Assembly: GCA_021768985.1 (NCBI GenBank)
Contig: JAETTR010000046.1
Location: 1-7,870 of the forward strand
From: Bacillota bacterium
GTDB lineage: Bacteria; Bacillota; Clostridia; Christensenellales; Borkfalkiaceae
Length of the DNA: 7,870 nt
Reading direction: 5' to 3'
Part shown: positions 1-5,566 of the stretch, piece after piece
Layout of the letters: the number at the start of each line of letters is the position of its first letter
Position numbering within the stretch: the first letter of the stretch is position 1
Program-made: the position numbers and the translations under genes
Notes under the pieces: model-generated
Databases searched by the model: none
The model's input: the letters and a program-made list of their open reading frames with translations, nothing else
Told to the model about the DNA's origin: nothing

Positions 1-6
1 TATATC

Positions 7-231
7 ATGACGATGAATGACTTGCGGCGGGGCGACCGCGCCGTCGTATTGAAGGTGGAGTTGCCCGTTCTGCTGAAAGAGCGGCTTCGCGCCGTGGGAA
101 TTTTTACGGGTTCTAAACTGCTCGTGTTGAAAGTGTCGAGCAAAAAGAACGTGCGCCTCGTGCAGGCGGGAAGCGCGAAGATCGCGCTCGACGGCGAAAC
201 CGCCGCGGGAATCAAGATATGGCAGATTTGA
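7..231 (+). CDS. feoA: FeoA-domain ferrous iron transport accessory protein
   Basis: This is a 74-residue FeoA-like protein, the small cytoplasmic SH3-fold partner of the FeoB ferrous iron transporter. The family signature is seen as an N-terminal 'DLRRGDRAVV', then 'LLKERLRAVGIFTGSKLLVL' (family form: RLxxMGLxPG) and a C-terminal strand with 'IALDGETAAGIKI'. The length is normal for stand-alone FeoA. The usual Met before Gly in the RLxxMG stretch is Val here. ATG at 7 is the first possible start; a second in-frame ATG at 13 is equally possible, and only six upstream bases are visible, so promoter and ribosome binding site cannot be judged. The 3' end overlaps feoB by 13 nt, which suggests translational coupling and supports the assignment. 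The family call is confident. The role of FeoA in stimulating or assembling FeoB is family knowledge, not seen here. Confidence 0.88.
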   Translation: MTMNDLRRGDRAVVLKVELPVLLKERLRAVGIFTGSKLLVLKVSSKKNVRLVQAGSAKIALDGETAAGIKIWQI

Positions 232-2021
232 AACTGCTCCTCGTCGGATATCCCAACGCGGGCAAGAGCACTCTGTTCAACGCCCTTACGGGCGGGCATG
301 CCAAGGTGGGCAACTGGCACGGCGTGACGGTGGGCGCGCTCGAAAAAGAGTCGGAATTTTCGGGCGAGGCGTTTACGGCGGTCGATCTGCCCGGCGTCTA
401 TTCGCTTGCCGGCATGAGCATGGAGGAGAAATACACGCGCGATTATCTCTTTTCGCACGGGGAGGGCACCGTCGTGTTCGTCAGCGAATGCGGCGGAATC
501 GAACGCTCGCTCGCGCTCTTTCTCGCCCTTTTGCGTAAGGGTCGGACGGGTATGCTCGTGCTCACGAAAAAGAAGCTGTTCGAGCGGGCGGGCGGAAAAC
601 TGAACGCGGAGGAGCTGGAAAAGCGGTTGGGCGCGCCCGTGCTCGTGACCGAAGGACTGCGGGGCGGACGGCTGAAAGAGGCGTTTTTCCGCAAGCTCCG
701 ATCGGCGGCGAAGAACGCGCCCGCAATTTCGGCGGAGGATGCGCTGAAAGATATTTACGCTCCCGTGCGGGAGGGGCTTTCGCGCGCGGACCGGTTGCTG
801 TGCAACGGATTCTTCTGCGTGCCGCTCTTTCTCGCGCTGTTGCTGTTCACTTTTTTTCTGACCTTCGCGCCCGGACTCCCCGGAGACGCATTGAAGAGCG
901 GAATCGAATGGCTGTTCGGCGACCTGTTCGCGGGCTGGGCGGAGGGGATTCCCTCTCCCGTTGCGCGCGGGTTCGTCACGGACGGCATTCTCAGCGGGCT
1001 GGGCGGCGTGCTGTGCTTTTTGCCGCAGATCGCCATTTTGTTTCTGATCCTGACGATTATGGAGGAGAGCGGGTTTTTATCCCGCCTCGCCATGTTGTCC
1101 GATCCGTTTTTCGCAAAGCTCGGTCTGAACGGCAGGGCGGTCTTTTCGCTGTTGATGGGGTTCGGCTGTACCGCCGCCGCCATGCTGACCACGCGCGGAT
1201 TGGACGACAGAAAGATTCAGCGCCGCGTGCTTTTGTGTTTGCCCTATATTCCGTGCAGCGCGAAACTGCCCGTGTTTTTAACGCTCGGCGCCTCCTTTTT
1301 CTCCAATCCGTTCTGGGCGGTGGTGGCGCTCTACGCGCTCGGCGTGGCGTTTTCGGCGCTCGCGGCGCTTCTGTTGCGCGGAGAACAGAACCCGTCGTTC
1401 GTCATGGAGCTCGCGCCTTTGCAACTTCCGAGCCCGCTTTTTACGTTGAAATCCTTGCTCTTTCAGCTCAAACAGTTTATAATAAAAGTGGCGACGGTGG
1501 TGTTGGCGTTCTTCCTGCTCTCGTGGTTGCTCTCGTCCTTCGATTTCTCCTTCCGATTCTGTTCGATAGAGGAGAGCATGTTGGCGAAGCTCTGCGGCGG
1601 GCTGAAATTCCTGTTCGCGCCCATCGGCATGGGGGATTGGAAAATCGCTTACGCCGCGCTTTCGGGGCTGATCGCGAAGGAAAACGTGGCGGGCGCGCTC
1701 GCCATGTTCTACGGTGGATTCCCGTACTCCGCGGCGAGCGGCTTTGCATTTGCCTTTTTCCTGCTCCTGTGCTCGCCCTGCGTTTCCGCGATCGCGGCTT
1801 GCGCGCGGGAAACGGGCTGGAAGCGCGCGCTTTGTTACGCCGCGTTCCAGACGGGAAGCGCGTTGCTCGCGTCCTACCTCGTCTATTTTGTTTTAAGCGG
1901 CGGCGCGGTGTTCGTCGTGCCCGCGGGAATCGCCGCCGTACCGCTCGTTATTTTTGGGAAGAAAATCATTGAAAGAATACGTCGTAAACGGGGAAACCAC
2001 CCTGAAAAACTTCACGGATAA
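219..2021 (+). CDS. feoB: FeoB-type ferrous iron transporter with degenerate G4/G5 motifs
   Basis: This is a 600-residue FeoB, an inner-membrane Fe(II) transporter with a cytoplasmic N-terminal G-protein domain. Visible G-domain motifs are G1 GYPNAGKST (10-18), G2 in NWHGVTVG (Thr37) and G3 DLPG (56-59). At the G4 position, where FeoB normally has NxxD, the sequence is TKKK (116-119), and the SAxKG-type G5 is also not recognisable. The membrane part begins near residue 198. It carries two gate motifs, GFGCTAAAMLTTR (314-326; usual form GCNVPAxxATR) and PCSAKLP (345-351), then AKENVAG (486-492) and the C-terminal 'LCSPCVSAIAACARETG' region. At 600 residues it is shorter than typical FeoB (often about 670-770). 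It ends in a basic tail (KKIIERIRRKRGNHPEKLHG). It follows feoA with a 13-nt overlap, and the downstream gene starts inside its 3' end. The family call is secure; whether the G domain still prefers GTP is an open question. Confidence 0.93.
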   Translation: MADLKLLLVGYPNAGKSTLFNALTGGHAKVGNWHGVTVGALEKESEFSGEAFTAVDLPGVYSLAGMSMEEKYTRDYLFSHGEGTVVFVSECGGIERSLALFLALLRKGRTGMLVLTKKKLFERAGGKLNAEELEKRLGAPVLVTEGLRGGRLKEAFFRKLRSAAKNAPAISAEDALKDIYAPVREGLSRADRLLCNGFFCVPLFLALLLFTFFLTFAPGLPGDALKSGIEWLFGDLFAGWAEGIPSPVARGFVTDGILSGLGGVLCFLPQIAILFLILTIMEESGFLSRLAMLSDPFFAKLGLNGRAVFSLLMGFGCTAAAMLTTRGLDDRKIQRRVLLCLPYIPCSAKLPVFLTLGASFFSNPFWAVVALYALGVAFSALAALLLRGEQNPSFVMELAPLQLPSPLFTLKSLLFQLKQFIIKVATVVLAFFLLSWLLSSFDFSFRFCSIEESMLAKLCGGLKFLFAPIGMGDWKIAYAALSGLIAKENVAGALAMFYGGFPYSAASGFAFAFFLLLCSPCVSAIAACARETGWKRALCYAAFQTGSALLASYLVYFVLSGGAVFVVPAGIAAVPLVIFGKKIIERIRRKRGNHPEKLHG

Positions 2022-2772
2022 TTTCTGCGCGCCCGCGTCCTTCTGCTTCCGCACCCTGTTGAAATCCCGCGAAATTCGCGTGAACGGGCGGAAGGTATCC
2101 GACGATCTGCCGTTGAAAGCGGGGGATACCGTGCGCTATTATCTCACGCCCGCGCAGGAGAGAAAGCGGGGCTTTGAAATCGTGTACGAGGACGACGCGG
2201 CGCTCGTGATCGACAAGGAGAGCGGGGTCAACTCGGAGGCGGTGTTTTCCGCGCTTGCGGAAGAGGGGGAGCGGTATTTTATCCACCGTCTGGATCGGAA
2301 CACGGCGGGGTTGATGATCTTCGCCAAGACGAAGGAAGCGGAGGAGGAACTGCTTTCGGCGTTCCGCAACCGCAACGTGGAGAAGGTTTACCTCGCGCAG
2401 GTTGTGGGCAGAATGCCCCGCAGGCACGCCGTGGAGGAAGCGTATCTGATCAAGGACGAAGCGGCGGCGAAGGTGAAGATTTCATTAAAGCCCTGCGGCG
2501 AGAAGATCGTGACCGAATACGAGACGCTCGAAGAAGGGGAAACCAGCCTGCTGAAAATCACGCTGCATACGGGCAAGACCCACCAGATCCGCGCCCATCT
2601 CGCCTTTCTCGGTCATCCTGTGGCGGGGGATAACAAGTACGGCGACGAGGCGTACAACCGCGCGCATCATCTGACCCGCCAGCGGCTGATCGCAAAGGAA
2701 TTGTGCGTGTACGGCAAGGGCGCGCTCTCCGCGATTTGCGGGAAACGATTCGTGTCCGAAAAAAATTTTTAA
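1969..2772 (+). CDS. RluA-family RNA pseudouridine synthase with S4 domain
   Basis: This protein of about 267 residues should convert specific uridines in rRNA or tRNA to pseudouridine. An N-terminal S4 RNA-binding domain spans roughly residues 1-62, including 'SREIRVNGRKVSDDLPLKAGD'. The catalytic motif is HRLDRNTAGL (106-115), with Asp109 as the family nucleophile; the usual TSG is TAG here. The RluA motif 'HTGKTHQIRAHLAFLGHPVA' and 'GDNKYGD' follow. I chose TTG at 1969 because it gives an N-terminus like other S4-RluA proteins and has GGGAAG (1956-1961) seven bases upstream. TTG at 1954 would add five residues but has no visible ribosome binding site. The gene overlaps feoB by 53 nt, so it probably depends on feoAB transcription. 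The target uridine (RluC, RluD or other subtype) cannot be told from sequence alone, so no symbol is given. Confidence 0.9.
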   Translation: MKEYVVNGETTLKNFTDNFCAPASFCFRTLLKSREIRVNGRKVSDDLPLKAGDTVRYYLTPAQERKRGFEIVYEDDAALVIDKESGVNSEAVFSALAEEGERYFIHRLDRNTAGLMIFAKTKEAEEELLSAFRNRNVEKVYLAQVVGRMPRRHAVEEAYLIKDEAAAKVKISLKPCGEKIVTEYETLEEGETSLLKITLHTGKTHQIRAHLAFLGHPVAGDNKYGDEAYNRAHHLTRQRLIAKELCVYGKGALSAICGKRFVSEKNF

Positions 2773-2781
2773 GCTTTACCG

Positions 2782-2804
2782 AAAAACGCTTGACGGCGTT
2801 TTTT
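2782..2804 (+). terminator. Small intrinsic-terminator-like hairpin after the pseudouridine synthase gene
   Basis: Perfect 8-bp arms AAAAACGC (2782-2789) and GCGTTTTT (2796-2803) enclose a 6-nt loop, and the 3' arm runs into six consecutive T. It starts ten bases after the upstream stop codon. Only three pairs are G-C, so termination may be partial. The loop TTGACG is also the -35 box of the next promoter. Confidence 0.55.
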
Positions 2805-2818
2805 GTTTGTGGTAATAT
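2790..2818 (+). promoter_or_regulatory. Sigma-A-like promoter of arsR
   Basis: A -35 TTGACG (2790-2795) and -10 TAATAT (2813-2818) are separated by exactly 17 bp, with a TG extended -10 at 2810-2811. Transcription should start near 2825, inside the downstream palindrome. This is the strongest promoter-like sequence in the window and probably serves arsR and, by read-through, cadA. Confidence 0.8.
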
Positions 2819-2840
2819 ATGAACAGTTATTCATATATTA
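2813..2840 (+). promoter_or_regulatory. ArsR/SmtB-type operator palindrome
   Basis: Perfect 11-bp inverted arms TAATATATGAA (2813-2823) and TTCATATATTA (2830-2840) surround a 6-nt centre CAGTTA. Counted about its centre, positions 2814-2839 match the 12-2-12 operator layout known for the ArsR/SmtB/CadC family, including the TGAA...TTCA core. It covers the -10 box and the likely start point, so binding of the sensor encoded 17 bases downstream should block RNA polymerase and give autorepression lifted by metal. The palindrome is seen; the binding is inferred. Confidence 0.8.
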
Positions 2841-2856
2841 AAATATCGGAGGAGTT

Positions 2857-3207
2857 ATGACGGAGTGCAATCACGAAGAGGAGCATGCGCGGGAAGCGGA
2901 GCGCGCGCGGGCGAATATGCCGAGCGAGGAGGAAATCGCGCAGGTCTGCGCAGAGCTGAAAGCGATTTCCGAACCGAGCCGTTTGAAAATTCTGCTTGCC
3001 CTGCGGCAGGGCGAGCTGTGCGTGTACCATATCGTGCAGGCGGTGGGGGGAACACAGAGCGGCGTTTCGCATCAGTTGCGCATTCTGCGGGATAACCGCA
3101 TTATCAAGTCACGGCGGGACGGGCAGAATATCGTATACTCGCTTGCCGACGCGCACGTGGTTGCGGTGCTCGAGCTTGCTTGCGCGCATAGTAAGTGCGA
3201 AGTGTAG
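2857..3207 (+). CDS. ArsR/SmtB/CadC-family metal-sensing repressor
   Basis: This is a 116-residue winged-helix repressor of the metal-sensing ArsR family. 'ISEPSRLKILLALRQGELCVYHI' and the recognition-helix region 'TQSGVSHQLRILRDNRIIKSRRDGQNIVYSL' are typical. The C-terminal helix has Asp98, His100, His111 and Cys114, spaced like the alpha-5 Zn(II) site of CzrA/SmtB, but with Cys at the fourth position where those have His or Glu. The N-terminus is rich in possible ligands (Cys4, His6, His10), and Cys55 and His58 lie in ELCVYH, where CadC has ELCVCD. The start is ATG 2857 with GGAGGAG at 2848-2854, an unusually close spacing. Its own promoter and operator lie just upstream and a P1B ATPase lies downstream. 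It most likely senses Zn, Cd or Pb and controls itself and the pump. Exact metal choice is uncertain, so no symbol is given. Confidence 0.92.
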   Translation: MTECNHEEEHAREAERARANMPSEEEIAQVCAELKAISEPSRLKILLALRQGELCVYHIVQAVGGTQSGVSHQLRILRDNRIIKSRRDGQNIVYSLADAHVVAVLELACAHSKCEV

Positions 3208-3249
3208 CGTTCACGAATTTCTTTTCTGTGAAAAGAAATTCCGTGAGCG
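3208..3249 (+). repeat. Long near-perfect inverted repeat starting at the arsR stop codon
   Basis: Arms GAATTTCTTTTC (3215-3226) and GAAAAGAAATTC (3230-3241) pair perfectly over 12 bp around a TGT loop. The stem continues outward for seven more pairs (3208-3214 with 3243-3249), with one bulged C at 3242 and one G-T wobble. It begins at the first base after the stop codon. No T-tract follows, so it is a poor intrinsic terminator; a transcript-end stabilising hairpin, a processing site or part of an interspersed repeat are alternatives. Confidence 0.7.
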
Positions 3250-3256
3250 AAATCAG

Positions 3257-3376
3257 CTTACTACTTTGCAAAACAGATTCTCGTCGTGCGTGAATCGACA
3301 CGAAGCCGTAGGTATACGGCAAATCGGGTCCCGCGGCGGAAGGCAACCTTCCTTGCGGTGAGTTCGGAATAGTAGG
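3257..3376 (+). other. Possible structured leader RNA or repeat between arsR and cadA
   Basis: This non-coding stretch shows three local hairpins: GATTC/GAATC (3276-3280 with 3292-3296), GCCGTA/TACGGC with a GGTA loop (3305-3310 with 3315-3320), and GGAAGG/CCTTCC with a CAA loop (3338-3343 with 3347-3352), the last extended by CCGC/GCGG (3331-3334 with 3355-3358). A 7-bp helix with one wobble, CTTACTA/TAGTAGG (3257-3263 with 3370-3376), could close all three. It ends five bases before the cadA Shine-Dalgarno sequence. I do not recognise a known riboswitch class. It could be a cis-regulatory RNA for the pump or a non-coding repeat; the pairing is by eye only. Confidence 0.4.
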
Positions 3377-3381
3377 TCAAT

Positions 3382-3389
3382 AAAGGAGG
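3382..3389 (+). promoter_or_regulatory. Strong Shine-Dalgarno sequence of cadA
   Basis: AAAGGAGG is nearly fully complementary to the 16S rRNA 3' end and lies four bases before ATG 3394. It fixes the cadA start and is the best ribosome binding site in the window. Confidence 0.85.
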
Positions 3390-3393
3390 TAAC

Positions 3394-5454
3394 ATGAAAA
3401 AAGTAATAAAAATCGCAAATCTCGACTGCGCGGCGTGCGCGGCGGAATTGCAGGAAGAGCTCGAAGCAATTTCGGGCGTAACGGAGGTTTCCGTCGATTT
3501 CGTCGGGCAGAGAGTCGATCTCGGATACGAGAACGCGGAAACGCTCGAAAAGGCGGTCTATGCGATCTCGCATTTCGAGGAGGTGGAAATCGTAGACGGC
3601 AACGCGCCGCAAAAAAAGGATCGGCATCTGAAAGAAATTCTTTCGATTGCGGTCTCGCTCGCGCTGTTTGTGCCCGCGCTCGTCTGTCAGCTCCTTTCCG
3701 TCAATCAATGGGTGTGCTTCGGGCTGTATCTCGGCGCGTTCGTTGCGGCGGGCTGGTCGGTCGTCCGGGCGGTGTTCCGCAATATCCCGAAAGCCTTTCG
3801 CGGCGGAATTCACTTGGGGCTTCTGCTCGATGAGAACCTGTTGATGACGGTCGCCGCCGTCGGCGCGTTCGCGATCGGGGAAAACCTCGAGGGCGCCGTG
3901 GTCATGATTCTCTATCAGATCGGCGAGCTGCTGCAGTCGATCGCCGTTGGGTCCTCGCGCAAGTCGATCACCCGCCTGATGGAATTGAAGAGCGAAAGCG
4001 CGATCCGCATTACGGCGGAGGGGCAGGAGGAGATTTCTCCCGACGAGCTGTGCGCGGGCGATGAAATTCTACTGCGCAAAGGGGATCGGGTGCCCGCCGA
4101 CTGCCGTTTGCTCTCCGCGTCCGCGTCGATCGACGCGAAGTCCATGACGGGCGAAGCTTATTTCAAGGAGCTGCGCGCGGGCGACGAGTTGCTGTCGGGC
4201 TGTATTAACGCGGGAGAAGCGGTGCGGGCGAAGGTCGTGCGCCCCGCTTCCGAGAGCGCGGCGGCGAAGATTCTGGAGCTTGTCGAAAACTCCGCATCCA
4301 AGAAGGCGAAGCCCGAAAAGTTCATTACGAAATTCGCGCGGATCTATACCCCCATCGTAGTTCTGCTCGCGGTGATCGTCGCGGTGGTGCCGCCGCTCTT
4401 TCAGGGATATAACTTTCGGGAATGGCTGATTCCCGCACTGAACTTTCTCGTCATCTCCTGCCCGTGCGCGCTGATCATCTCGGTGCCGCTCACGTACTTC
4501 TCGGGCGTGGGCTCGCTGGCGCGTTGCGGCGTGCTTGCAAAGGGCGCGGTCTGTCTGGACGCGCTTGCGGGCGTAAAGGTCGCCGCGTTCGACAAGACGG
4601 GCACGCTCACCGAGGGGCGGTTTTCCGTTGCAAAGACGAACGGCGGGGCGCACGTGCTTGCGCTTGCCGCGGCGGCGGAGCAGAACTCCTCGCACCCTTT
4701 GGCGCAGGCGTTTGCGGGGCTTGCGGCGGAACCCGCGGAGGCGTGCGAAGAGATCGCGGGCATGGGGCTTTCGGCGACGGTCAAAGGGAAAAAAGTGCTT
4801 GTCGGCAGTCTGCGTCTGATGCGGGAGCACGGGATTTCCGTCGAAGAGGTGCAGGGCGACCGGCTCGCCGTGTACGTGGCGGAAGAGGGGAAGTTCCTCG
4901 GAAGCGTGGAGATCGAGGACTGGCTTCGCCCCGAAGCGGCGACGGCGCTTGCGGAGCTGAAAAAGGCGGGCGTGGAGAAGCTCGCCGTGCTGACGGGAGA
5001 TACCCGGGCGCGCGCGGAGCGCAGTTTACAGAGCTTGCCGCTGGACGAGATTCACGCGGAGCTTCTTCCCGCGCAGAAGCCCGAGCGGGCGGCGGAGTTA
5101 AAGGCGCAGGGGAAACTGCTGTACGTGGGCGACGGAATCAACGACACGCCCGTGATGACGGAGAGCGACGTCGCGGTCGCGATGGGCGGACTCGGGAGCG
5201 ACGCGGCGATCGAAGCGAGCGATTTCGTTCTGGCGACCGATAACCTTTCCGCGCTTCCAAGAGCGGTGAAGGGGGCGAAAAAGACCCGCAAGATCGTGGT
5301 GGAGAACATCGTGTTTTCCATTGCGGTGAAGGTTGCGCTGATGGCGCTTTCGCTATTCGGCTGGATTCCGCTCTGGGCGGCGGTGCTCGGCGACACGGGC
5401 GTAATGCTTCTCGCCGTGCTCAATTCCATGCGTATGCGCAGAAAAATAAAATAA
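3394..5454 (+). CDS. cadA: P1B-type heavy-metal-transporting ATPase (Zn/Cd/Pb export type)
   Basis: This 686-residue membrane pump should export Zn(II), Cd(II) or Pb(II) using ATP. An N-terminal heavy-metal-associated domain carries DCAAC (Cys12, Cys15). Later come membrane segments from about residue 80 to 190, an actuator-domain TGE (252-254), the transmembrane metal motif CPC (356-358), the phosphorylation motif DKTGT with Asp400, the nucleotide-domain His434-Pro435 and GDGIND (579-584). Lys646 in NIVFSIAVK and Asp667 in the last segment (GDTG) match residues typical of Zn/Cd/Pb pumps and argue against Cu(I) transport. The TGE is followed by AYFKE instead of the usual SxPVxK. No His-rich tail is seen. 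It lies downstream of the metal sensor without an obvious promoter of its own, so induction through the arsR promoter is likely. cadA and zntA are near-equivalent names. Confidence 0.95.
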   Translation: MKKVIKIANLDCAACAAELQEELEAISGVTEVSVDFVGQRVDLGYENAETLEKAVYAISHFEEVEIVDGNAPQKKDRHLKEILSIAVSLALFVPALVCQLLSVNQWVCFGLYLGAFVAAGWSVVRAVFRNIPKAFRGGIHLGLLLDENLLMTVAAVGAFAIGENLEGAVVMILYQIGELLQSIAVGSSRKSITRLMELKSESAIRITAEGQEEISPDELCAGDEILLRKGDRVPADCRLLSASASIDAKSMTGEAYFKELRAGDELLSGCINAGEAVRAKVVRPASESAAAKILELVENSASKKAKPEKFITKFARIYTPIVVLLAVIVAVVPPLFQGYNFREWLIPALNFLVISCPCALIISVPLTYFSGVGSLARCGVLAKGAVCLDALAGVKVAAFDKTGTLTEGRFSVAKTNGGAHVLALAAAAEQNSSHPLAQAFAGLAAEPAEACEEIAGMGLSATVKGKKVLVGSLRLMREHGISVEEVQGDRLAVYVAEEGKFLGSVEIEDWLRPEAATALAELKKAGVEKLAVLTGDTRARAERSLQSLPLDEIHAELLPAQKPERAAELKAQGKLLYVGDGINDTPVMTESDVAVAMGGLGSDAAIEASDFVLATDNLSALPRAVKGAKKTRKIVVENIVFSIAVKVALMALSLFGWIPLWAAVLGDTGVMLLAVLNSMRMRRKIK

Positions 5455-5468
5455 GCGATCGCAATTTT

Positions 5469-5500
5469 CAACCGCGGGGATTGATTTTTCCCCGCGGTTG
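5469..5500 (+). terminator. Strong GC-rich hairpin after cadA, possible terminator
   Basis: Perfect 11-bp arms CAACCGCGGGG (5469-5479) and CCCCGCGGTTG (5490-5500) plus an A-T pair (5480 with 5489) leave an 8-nt loop. It starts 15 bases after the cadA stop. The following TGTTATGAT has few consecutive T, so intrinsic termination is plausible but not certain. The loop holds the -35 box of the next promoter. Confidence 0.6.
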
Positions 5501-5509
5501 TGTTATGAT
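5481..5509 (+). promoter_or_regulatory. Extended -10 promoter for the ade-rdgB unit
   Basis: A -35 TTGATT (5481-5486) and -10 TATGAT (5504-5509) are 17 bp apart, and TG at 5501-5502 gives an extended -10. Transcription should start near 5516, leaving a leader of about 50 nt before the GTG start. Confidence 0.7.
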
Positions 5510-5522
5510 AGTAGGGTAGAAC

Positions 5523-5539
5523 TGCGGAGGGCTTCCGCA
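5523..5539 (+). other. Short hairpin in the ade leader
   Basis: TGCGGA (5523-5528) and TCCGCA (5534-5539) pair perfectly around GGGCT. It lies at the 5' end of the predicted transcript and is followed by an A-rich stretch up to the ribosome binding site. It could protect the 5' end of the mRNA; no known purine riboswitch features are seen. Confidence 0.4.
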
Positions 5540-5566
5540 AAAGAAAAACAAAAAAGAGGTGTTACG

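Noticed and set aside
800..1972. Plus-strand 390-codon frame inside feoB
   Set aside because: It is an out-of-frame, Arg- and Ala-rich shadow of feoB with no family signature.
3321..3358. GGGTCCCGCGG resembles the T-box core GGTGGNACCGCG
   Set aside because: The match is incomplete, there is no specifier stem or antiterminator/terminator pair, and the downstream gene is a metal pump and not an amino-acid or tRNA-synthetase gene.
3353..3376. Possible separate cadA promoter using TTGCGG and TAGTAG
   Set aside because: The -10 is poor and the spacing is wrong, and the bases are better explained by the predicted stems.
3250..3393. NiCo or Mn metal riboswitch before the pump
   Set aside because: The multi-hairpin layout is suggestive, but the conserved junction sequences I know for these classes are not visible, so only an unnamed structured element is reported.
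3253..3813. Minus-strand open frame of 186 codons across the arsR-cadA gap and the cadA 5' end
   Set aside because: It is antisense to the confidently assigned cadA, shows no recognisable domain and is rich in Arg as expected for a shadow of a GC-rich gene.
5498..5566. Upstream TTG start extending adenine deaminase by 23 residues
   Set aside because: The extension begins in the terminator hairpin and ahead of the predicted transcription start, has no ribosome binding site, and does not resemble the Ade N-terminus; GTG 5567 fits better.
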